From: an uncultured Collinsella sp.
GTDB lineage: Bacteria; Actinomycetota; Coriobacteriia; Coriobacteriales; Coriobacteriaceae
Assembly: GCA_900549555.1 (NCBI GenBank)
Contig: UROO01000061.1
Location: 1-11,017 of the forward strand
Length of the DNA stretch: 11,017 bases
Reading direction: 5' to 3'
Shown here: piece by piece, positions 6,069-11,017 of the stretch
How positions within the stretch are numbered: the first letter of the stretch is position 1
Layout of the letters: each line of letters begins with the position of its first letter
Program-made: the position numbers and the translations under genes
Notes under the pieces: generated by a model
Seen by the model: only the letters and a program-made list of their open reading frames with translations
Told to the model about the DNA's origin: nothing
Databases searched by the model: none

Positions 6069-7172
6069 CTAGCTGCGTTTTCGGACCAGGGCGATGTAGA
6101 AGCCCTCAAAGTCGCGGCTGGGCGGAATGGTCAGCGTGCCGGGCATTCCGTTGGCAATGGCCGAGACGTGGCCGGCGGCAATGGCTTCGGTAAGGGCGTT
6201 GCATTCGATACGCGGCTTGTCGCCGGCATCCTGGGCGCGACGCGCTTCGCTTTCGCTCGGTGTACCGTCGAGGGGGATGAGCTCGCAGTCCATGTGCTTG
6301 TCGAGGGCCTCCTGCAGGGCATCCTCGTTTTCCTGCGGCAAGATCGAACATGTCGAATAGACGAGCGTGCCGCCCGGTTTGAGGGCTCCCATGGCGCGGT
6401 CCAGAAGCGTGCGCTGCGAGCGGGCGCACTTGACGAGCAGCTGCTCGGTGAGGCCGCGCAGACTTTTCTCGTTGCCGCTGATGACGGTGCCCGTACCGGT
6501 GCAGGGGGCGTCGAGCAGAATACGGTCAAAGCGGAAGAACTCGTCAAGCTCGCGTGCGTCAATACGCATGACGGGCACGTTTTTGGCGCCCTGGCGGCCC
6601 AAGTTGGCTTCGAGCTTTTCGGCACGGGGAATGCTCATCTCGCAGGCGGTGAGGTGTGCCTGTCCCTGGGTGAGGGCGGCAATCTGCGTCGTCTTGCCGC
6701 CGGGGGCCGCGCACATGTCCAGGATATCCTCGCCGGCCTGAGCACCCAGCACCAAAGGCGGCATCATCGACGATAAGCTTTGCAGGTAGATCTTGCCGTC
6801 ACGGTAGATGTCGAGATCCCACAGGTCGGAAACCTGGGCTTCGGGAAGGATGAAGGCATCCGGGTACCATGCGACGGAGCGGTGTGCGATTCCGGCTGCG
6901 TCGAGCACGGCGGCGATGTCCTCGGCGGTCGCCTTGAGCGTGTTGGCACGCAGCGTGACCGGGCGTGTGGCTGCGGCGCCAAAGCCTTCGATCACGAGCT
7001 CGGCATCGGCAGGCGTATAGGCGCCGGCGACCGTGTCGACCATAAAGCGCGGCAGGTCGGCGGCGGAGTGTTGGGCGGCAAGCTGGTCGGAAAGCTCGGT
7101 GGCGGCAAACTGCCTAAGCTTGAGCTCGGGCTTAACCTGCTTTTTCTGCTTACGACGACGCGGCTTGGACAT
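6069..7172 (-). CDS. RNA m5C methyltransferase (RsmB/RsmF/NSUN family)
   Basis: The enzyme transfers a methyl group from S-adenosylmethionine to C5 of cytosine in rRNA or tRNA. The 367-residue protein begins with a very basic tail (SKPRRRKQKKQ) that can bind RNA. It has an N-terminal domain containing RPVTLRANTLK (70-80), then the Rossmann methyltransferase domain. SAM-binding motif I is DMCAAPGGKT (152-161). The two cysteines of this family are both present: DAPC (Cys224) and YSTCS (Cys275, the nucleophile position). It ends with FEGFYIALVRK, the usual closing strand. It is shorter than E. coli RsmF (479 residues) and lacks its C-terminal PUA-type part, so the exact target base cannot be assigned. 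ATG 7172 is preceded by AAGGA. It starts 59 bases downstream of metG and is probably co-transcribed. Confidence 0.93.
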   Translation of the reverse strand: MSKPRRRKQKKQVKPELKLRQFAATELSDQLAAQHSAADLPRFMVDTVAGAYTPADAELVIEGFGAAATRPVTLRANTLKATAEDIAAVLDAAGIAHRSVAWYPDAFILPEAQVSDLWDLDIYRDGKIYLQSLSSMMPPLVLGAQAGEDILDMCAAPGGKTTQIAALTQGQAHLTACEMSIPRAEKLEANLGRQGAKNVPVMRIDARELDEFFRFDRILLDAPCTGTGTVISGNEKSLRGLTEQLLVKCARSQRTLLDRAMGALKPGGTLVYSTCSILPQENEDALQEALDKHMDCELIPLDGTPSESEARRAQDAGDKPRIECNALTEAIAAGHVSAIANGMPGTLTIPPSRDFEGFYIALVRKRS

Positions 7173-7210
7173 CCGTCTTTCCTTCCCGTCCCAAATTGAC
7201 TACTTTCCGG

Positions 7211-7230
7211 GCACGCCGCTACTGGCGTGC
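7211..7230 (-). other. Intercistronic stem-loop after metG
   Basis: GCACGCC (7211-7217) and GGCGTGC (7224-7230) form a perfect 7-bp stem with a six-base loop, starting one base beyond the metG stop. On the minus strand it is followed by CCGGAAAG, with no T tract. It is therefore more likely an mRNA-stabilising or partial read-through hairpin between metG and the methyltransferase gene than a full terminator. Confidence 0.5.
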
Positions 7231-7231
7231 T

Positions 7232-9382
7232 TTAGTACTGGCTCTCGTGCTTGCTAAAGAAGTCGAAGCGCGGGGGCAGTGGCTTTACGCGGTGCTTGCC
7301 GGGCTTCTCGCCCAGGCTCTCAACAAACTCGTCCGTGGAGGCGAAGATGTTGTCCCAGCTAAAGAAGGCGACCGGGTCGACATCGAAGTACTCGCAGATG
7401 AGCTCGCAGCCGGCCGGGACGATGCCGTGCATGAGCACGGTCGCCACGCGCAGCTCGGTGAAGGCGTCGACGAGGGCCTGTTTCATGGCGGCGTTGGCCG
7501 GCTCACCCTCGAGCTTGTTGGCGGCCTTGGAGGCGTCGCTCCAGCGCTTGTTGGCGGCGCGCAGGTAGTCGTCGCACACGGCGAGCGCGCGGTGCGTCTC
7601 GAACTTGTACATGGCCTGCTCAAAGGCAAGGGCGGCCTGCTCGGCAGCCTCGACCACGGCAGCAGAGGCGGCGCCGGCCGGAATGCAACCGTTGCGATAG
7701 GGGCTCTCGTCGCCCTCCTTGACGGCGACGCCGTAGAAGCAGCTGCGGGCCAGGCGGTTGAACACGCCGGTCAAAAGAGCGCTCTCCTTAAGGGCCGGAT
7801 CGATGACGCGCTTGTCGTCGCAGGCGCGCACCTCGTTGCCGTCCTTGTCCTTGCCGGTCACGCGCGTGTCATATGCCTTGGGGCTAAAGCTCACCGGCTT
7901 TTCGGACAGGCCGAGCGACAGCCAATGCGCGCGCATCTGCTCGCAGGTGTAGTGGTTGAGCAGGTCGTCTGCCGGCGGGGGAGGCGTCTGCGAGGACGAG
8001 CTGGCCTTTTTGCCCATGTAGAGCAGGTGGTAGCAGGCGCTGACGGTGCTCTGCGTGAGGTTCCAGCCCAGGGCCTCCCACATGGCGGTCTGCGCGATGC
8101 AGTAGAAGTAGATGTTGTCCTGGCCGATGAACTGGTAGATCTGTGCGTCGTCAGAGCACCACCAGTCGCGCCAGTCGAGTGAGCTGTGCTGATAGGTGGG
8201 CGCGGGGACCTGCGTGGAATCGGCGGCGGGCTCGCCCATGAGGGCGGCGTCCTGGGCGGCGACACCCTCGGTTACACCGGCGGCCTTGGCATCGCGTGCG
8301 AGCACGGTGCGCGTATAGCTGATGGGCGCCCACAGGCTCTCGGGCCAGCACCAGCAGGTGACGTCGGAAACGCCGTCGACCTCGGGCACCGGAACGCCCC
8401 AGTCGATGTTGCCGGTGATGCGGAAGGGCACGAGCGCCTTGCCGCTGCGGAAGCGCACGCCGCCGTTGGCGAGCACCGCGTGGGCGTCGTCGCGCTCCTT
8501 CCAGCTGGGGAAGGTGACGGTAAAGCTGCTCTTGTTGCCCTCGGGTTCCAGCACGGTGTGCTCGGGCAGCTGGTCCTCGACGGCGTCGAAGGCCTCGCGG
8601 AACTTGTTCTGAATATAGAGCTGTGCCGGCAGCAGCCACTCCTCCATGGTCTTGGAGACCACGGAGCGAACCTGCGGGTTCTGGGCGAGCTTGGCGGTGT
8701 AGGTCTTCATAAAGTCGAGGTAGGCCGGCAGGTCGAAGTAGAGGTTGTCGACCGGGCGCAGCTCGGGCACCTCGCCGGTGAGCTGGCTCTTGGGCGCGAT
8801 GAGCTCCTCGGGCTCAAACTGGTGACCCAGGTCGCACTCGTCAGCGTAGGCTTTCTCGGACTTGCAGCCCTGAATGGGGCAGCGGCCGATCACCTGACGG
8901 CCGTTGAGGAACGTGCCGGCCTTGGCGTCGTAGAACTGCAGCGTGGAGCGCTTGGAGATGGTGCCCTGCTCGTGCAGGCGCTCGATAATCTCGGCGGTAA
9001 CCTCGTTGTGAATCTGCGCAGCCGGCTCAAGGCCCGAGCCGCCGTAGATATCGCAGCTGATGTTGTAGTTGTTGAGGGTCGCGGCCTGGCGGGAGTGATT
9101 GGACTCGACGTACTCGCCGATGGACTTGTCGTAGCCTTCGTTCTCCTTGAGCTTGCGGTAGCTCTCCATGATGGGCGAGCCATAGCAGTCGGTGCCCGAG
9201 GTGAAGATGACGTTCTCGCGGCCCAGACGGTCGCGCAGGAAGCGGGCGAAGAAGTCGGCCGGGACAAAGACGCCACCAACGTGGCCAAAGTGAAGGCCCT
9301 TGTTGCCGTAGGGCTCGCCGGCGGTAACGATGGCGCGGCGAGGCCAGCTGGGACGGTCGTTCATGGAGTATTTGGATGCCAT
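7232..9382 (-). CDS. metG: Divergent methionyl-tRNA synthetase-like class I enzyme
   Basis: Class I aminoacyl-tRNA synthetase of MetG type, expected to charge tRNA-Met with methionine in the cytoplasm. The protein has 716 residues. The HIGH motif is HFGH (31-34) after VTAGEPYGNKGL. A zinc knuckle reads CPIQGC (168-173) then C183 and H187. FRITGNIDWGVPVPE (320-334), CWCWPESLWAPISY (343-356) and FIGQDNIYFY (418-427) are MetG core motifs. The KMSKS loop reads KASSS (459-463) followed by SQTPPP, so the second lysine is serine. There is no C-terminal EMAP/Trbp111-like domain. Residues about 362-405 form an Ala/Asp-rich insertion. ATG 9382 follows AAGGAG; the open frame back to 9475 has no ribosome site. 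Alternative: a second MetG-like paralogue with a changed role, if a canonical metG exists elsewhere in the genome. Confidence 0.85.
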   Translation of the reverse strand: MASKYSMNDRPSWPRRAIVTAGEPYGNKGLHFGHVGGVFVPADFFARFLRDRLGRENVIFTSGTDCYGSPIMESYRKLKENEGYDKSIGEYVESNHSRQAATLNNYNISCDIYGGSGLEPAAQIHNEVTAEIIERLHEQGTISKRSTLQFYDAKAGTFLNGRQVIGRCPIQGCKSEKAYADECDLGHQFEPEELIAPKSQLTGEVPELRPVDNLYFDLPAYLDFMKTYTAKLAQNPQVRSVVSKTMEEWLLPAQLYIQNKFREAFDAVEDQLPEHTVLEPEGNKSSFTVTFPSWKERDDAHAVLANGGVRFRSGKALVPFRITGNIDWGVPVPEVDGVSDVTCWCWPESLWAPISYTRTVLARDAKAAGVTEGVAAQDAALMGEPAADSTQVPAPTYQHSSLDWRDWWCSDDAQIYQFIGQDNIYFYCIAQTAMWEALGWNLTQSTVSACYHLLYMGKKASSSSQTPPPPADDLLNHYTCEQMRAHWLSLGLSEKPVSFSPKAYDTRVTGKDKDGNEVRACDDKRVIDPALKESALLTGVFNRLARSCFYGVAVKEGDESPYRNGCIPAGAASAAVVEAAEQAALAFEQAMYKFETHRALAVCDDYLRAANKRWSDASKAANKLEGEPANAAMKQALVDAFTELRVATVLMHGIVPAGCELICEYFDVDPVAFFSWDNIFASTDEFVESLGEKPGKHRVKPLPPRFDFFSKHESQY

Positions 9383-9463
9383 GGGACTCCTTCGCATATG
9401 GTGAGGGCGCGGCCGGGCGCAAGGCCTGACGACGCGGTGGTCAATTCGTGCATATCGTTCGAC

Positions 9464-9472
9464 ATTATCGCA
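9464..9472 (-). promoter_or_regulatory. Extended -10 promoter for metG
   Basis: On the minus strand the sequence reads TGCGATAAT: extended TG plus GATAAT, one base from consensus. No good -35 lies at 16-18 bases. Transcription would start near 9457 and leave a leader of about 75 bases, too short for a T-box, and none is seen. Confidence 0.5.
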
Positions 9473-9500
9473 CATGCGGACGGGTACGTGGCAGGGGCGC

Positions 9501-9506
9501 TATCCT
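9501..9506 (+). promoter_or_regulatory. -10 element for the DUF3267 gene, possibly leaderless
   Basis: TATCCT (four of six to TATAAT) ends eight bases before the ATG at 9515. A start site 6-8 bases after the hexamer falls at or within a few bases of the A of ATG. Only a weak AAGA precedes the ATG, so there is no proper ribosome site. This arrangement suggests a leaderless or near-leaderless message. Confidence 0.4.
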
Positions 9507-9514
9507 AAGATGCT

Positions 9515-10084
9515 ATGAATGAGATTTCCAACATACATGCGTTTGAGGACGAGGAATTTCTGCACGCCTGCTTTGTGTGGGGGATGGCCGTGCTTGTGGT
9601 GTTTGCCGTGTGCCTGGTGCCGGTGTTTATGCTGCTGGGCGGGCCCGCAGACTTGGATGTGGCGGACGCGGGCGGCTGGACGGCGGTTTTGGGCTGGATA
9701 GTCGGCTTGGCTGCGATCTCAATGGCGTCGTTCGCCGTGCACGAGCTGGTGCACGGTGTGTTATTTAAGCTTCTGGCGCCTGCGGGCGCGAAGGTGACCT
9801 TTGGGGCGAATCGCGAGACGGCGATGATCTATGCCTGCGCCGAGGGCGTGGTCTATTCGCGCCGGCGGTACGTGGCAGTTTGCCTGGCGCCGACGGTTGT
9901 TGTGACGGCGGCGTTTGCCCTGGGGTTTGCGTTTTCGGGCTATCCGCTGATGTGCTACCTGGCGGCCGGCTTGCATTTGTCGGGCTGTGTGGGCGACTGG
10001 TATTACGTGCGGACCATCCTGCGCGACCGCCGCATTGTCGCCTGCGAGGACACGTCCTTTGGCGTCCGCTTTTTCGCAAGGTAG
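9515..10084 (+). CDS. DUF3267-type membrane zinc metalloprotease
   Basis: The 189-residue integral membrane protein carries HELVHG (HExxH at 76-80) at the end of the second hydrophobic segment, and SGCVGDWYYV (156-165) near the end of the last one. Asp161 is a plausible third zinc ligand. This layout matches the DUF3267 group of putative zincin-like membrane peptidases. Hydrophobic segments lie at about 17-41, 55-78, 118-141 and 144-160. A soluble stretch near 92-117 includes NRETAMIYACAEG. The usual role of the family is unknown, perhaps intramembrane or membrane-proximal proteolysis; no substrate can be named. ATG 9515 lacks a ribosome site and sits just after a -10 element. It is divergent from metG and 61 bases upstream of queH. 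Confidence 0.82.
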   Translation: MNEISNIHAFEDEEFLHACFVWGMAVLVVFAVCLVPVFMLLGGPADLDVADAGGWTAVLGWIVGLAAISMASFAVHELVHGVLFKLLAPAGAKVTFGANRETAMIYACAEGVVYSRRRYVAVCLAPTVVVTAAFALGFAFSGYPLMCYLAAGLHLSGCVGDWYYVRTILRDRRIVACEDTSFGVRFFAR

Positions 10085-10093
10085 TCTTTTGGG

Positions 10094-10126
10094 ATGATTT
10101 TTCTGGGACGGGGATTAAAAAATCAT
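10094..10126 (+). repeat. AT-rich stem-loop before queH
   Basis: ATGATTTTT (10094-10102) pairs perfectly with AAAAATCAT (10118-10126) around a 15-base G-rich loop. It lies between the DUF3267 stop and the queH ribosome site (GGAGAGGAG, 10131-10139). Two TTTT tracts flank or form the left arm. It could be a weak terminator, a translational control hairpin for queH, or an operator. It does not resemble a preQ1 riboswitch. Confidence 0.4.
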
Positions 10127-10145
10127 TGTGGGAGAGGAGATGTCC

Positions 10146-10721
10146 ATGAAGCCGTTGCTGCTGCATGCGTGCTGCGCGCCGTGCTCGCTGGAGCCGGTTC
10201 GCCTGCTGCGCGAGGAAGGGTTTGAGCCCACGATCTGCTGGACAAACCCCAATATTCAACCTCGCGATGAATGGCAGCGCCGCTTGGACGAACTGCGCCG
10301 GTGGTGTGCCGATGGCGACATCGAGCTCATCGAGGCAGGGGAGGACCGCGATCGCTGGGAGACCGGCGTGGCACCGCTGGGCGCCGATCGACCCCGTCGC
10401 TGTCGCGCGTGCTATGCCCTGCGTCTGGCCGAGGCGTGCCGTGTGGCCCAGGAGCGCGGGTTTGAGTTTGTGGGCACGACGCTCGCCGTCTCGCCGTATC
10501 AGCTGTTCGACACCTGCAATGACGTGCTCGAGCGCCTGGCGGCGGCACGTGGGCTCACCCCAGTGATCCGCGATTTTCGTCCGTATTACCCCGAGGCGAC
10601 GCGCCGTTCGCGCGAGCTGGGCATGTATCGGCAGAACTACTGCGGCTGCCGTTTCTCGGCCGTCGAGGCGGCCATGGACCGCGCCCGCATCCGCGACGAG
10701 CGCAAAGCGTCCAAAAAGTAG
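10146..10721 (+). CDS. queH: Epoxyqueuosine reductase QueH
   Basis: QueH reduces epoxyqueuosine to queuosine at the wobble base (position 34) of tRNAs for Tyr, His, Asn and Asp. It is the non-homologous, cobalamin-independent counterpart of QueG. The 191-residue protein (family formerly DUF208) has the signature cysteines: HACCAPC (Cys9, 10, 13), RCRACY (Cys86, 89) and YCGCRFS (Cys166, 168). Several of these hold the 4Fe-4S cluster in characterised members. NPNIQPRDEW (34-43) and TTLAVSPYQ (111-119) are also conserved. ATG 10146 lies six bases after AGGAG. The earlier in-frame ATG 10140 abuts that ribosome site and GTG 10128 precedes it, so both are rejected. The queA start lies 64 bases downstream, giving a pathway neighbour. 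Confidence 0.95.
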   Translation: MKPLLLHACCAPCSLEPVRLLREEGFEPTICWTNPNIQPRDEWQRRLDELRRWCADGDIELIEAGEDRDRWETGVAPLGADRPRRCRACYALRLAEACRVAQERGFEFVGTTLAVSPYQLFDTCNDVLERLAAARGLTPVIRDFRPYYPEATRRSRELGMYRQNYCGCRFSAVEAAMDRARIRDERKASKK

Positions 10722-10740
10722 TTCTTTTGGGTTGGCAGCC

Positions 10741-10749
10741 TGCTAGGAT
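10741..10749 (+). promoter_or_regulatory. Extended -10 promoter for queA
   Basis: TGCTAGGAT: TG plus TAGGAT (four of six). A weak -35-like TTCTTT lies at 10722-10727 with a 16-base spacer, directly after the queH stop. Transcription would begin near 10756. queA may thus have its own promoter as well as read-through from queH. Confidence 0.45.
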
Positions 10750-10785
10750 GTAGAGCGGACTTTAACTATATAAGGAGTATCCGAC

Positions 10786-10970
10786 GTGTCTATGCGTACC
10801 GATGATTTTGACTATAACCTTCCTGAGGAACTGATTGCCCAGGCTCCTGCCGAGCCGCGCGACTCCTGCCGCCTGCTGGTGGTGGATCGCAAGGGCTCCC
10901 AGGCGGGAACGCCGCTGGAGCACGGCGGCACCGTTGAGCACCGCATCTTCCGCGACATCATCGACTATAT
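10786..10970 (+). CDS. queA: S-adenosylmethionine:tRNA ribosyltransferase-isomerase QueA, N-terminal fragment
   Basis: QueA moves the ribosyl part of S-adenosylmethionine onto preQ1 in tRNA to make epoxyqueuosine. Only the first 61 codons and two bases of codon 62 are present; the full enzyme is about 340 residues. The N-terminal signature is clear: DDFDYNLPEELIAQ (6-19), PAEPRDSCRLLVVDR (21-35) and HRIFRDIIDY (52-61). GTG 10786 is eight bases after AGGAG (10773-10777). The ATG two codons later is possible but 14 bases away. Sequence after 10970 is adapter; the frame stays open through it and adds a false tail beginning ICLLYTSPSPRD. Confidence 0.95.
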
Positions 10971-11017
10971 CTGTCTCTTATACACATCTCCGAGCCCACG
11001 AGACGGACTCCTATCTC
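10971..11017 (-). other. Nextera i7 adapter (non-genomic)
   Basis: Bases 10971-10989 are the Tn5 mosaic end CTGTCTCTTATACACATCT, 10990-11004 the read-2 linker, 11005-11012 the index GGACTCCT (N705), and 11013-11017 the start of the P7 sequence. It is the inverted copy of the adapter at 1-47. Confidence 0.98.

Noticed and set aside
9383..9457. T-box leader for metG
   Set aside because: The predicted leader is about 75 bases with no T-box consensus or terminator hairpin.
8186..9508. Long plus-strand open frame (440 codons) antisense to metG
   Set aside because: Its Gly/Val/Leu/Ala-rich composition is a mirror of GC-biased codons on the other strand; the minus-strand frame has full MetG motifs.
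10722..10785. preQ1 riboswitch before queA
   Set aside because: No C-rich aptamer loop or A-rich tail pattern; the segment looks like a simple promoter and ribosome site.
1..11017. Inverted repeats at both window ends, as of a transposon
   Set aside because: Both are sequencing adapter with the Tn5 mosaic end and the same index; no transposase gene is present.

Overview
This window is an assembled contig of GC-rich bacterial chromosome whose two ends are not genomic. Bases 1-49 and 10971-11017 are Illumina Nextera (Tn5) i7-side adapter with the same index, so genomic DNA runs from about 50 to 10970. The gene set is a class III fructose-1,6-bisphosphatase, a DegV protein, two small GtrA membrane proteins, QueH with QueA, and a divergent MetG-type synthetase. 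Together with the GC-rich coding bias, this suggests a gut member of Coriobacteriia, most like Collinsella. That assignment is inference from gene type and composition; no 16S or marker search was possible.

Left part (50-3273, mostly minus strand): an 8-codon tail of a plus-strand gene may enter from the left and is followed by a hairpin. A minus-strand block then reads fbp, a GtrA protein, a second GtrA protein, and a strong intrinsic terminator at about 190-227. The two GtrA genes look like a tandem duplication. The fbp-degV spacer (3274-3591) is the only long non-coding stretch. It carries two separate inverted repeats and a good extended -10 for degV.

Middle part (3592-7172): degV (plus, fatty-acid-binding fold) converges with a minus-strand TIM-barrel gene of unassigned function; a 13-bp-stem terminator lies between them. 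Next come a 56-residue single-pass membrane protein gene on the plus strand and, converging on it, an RNA m5C methyltransferase gene of the RsmB/RsmF/NSUN type.

Right part (7232-10970): metG lies just upstream of the methyltransferase on the minus strand and is probably co-transcribed with it, giving a translation/RNA-modification unit. Divergent from metG is a DUF3267-type membrane metalloprotease gene whose promoter sits so close to its ATG that the message may be leaderless. It is followed by queH and the start of queA, the last two enzymes of queuosine tRNA modification: QueA makes epoxyqueuosine and QueH reduces it. queA is cut by the adapter after 61 codons.

Most of the window is ordinary core genome. 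I see no mobile element, CRISPR array, defence island or tRNA, and no convincing new multi-gene system. The points most worth a second look are the MetG variant with KASSS in place of KMSKS, the uncharacterised TIM-barrel protein with an acidic N-terminal extension, the two dyads between fbp and degV, the duplicated GtrA pair with a conserved 14-bp remnant, and the adapter-derived protein tails.
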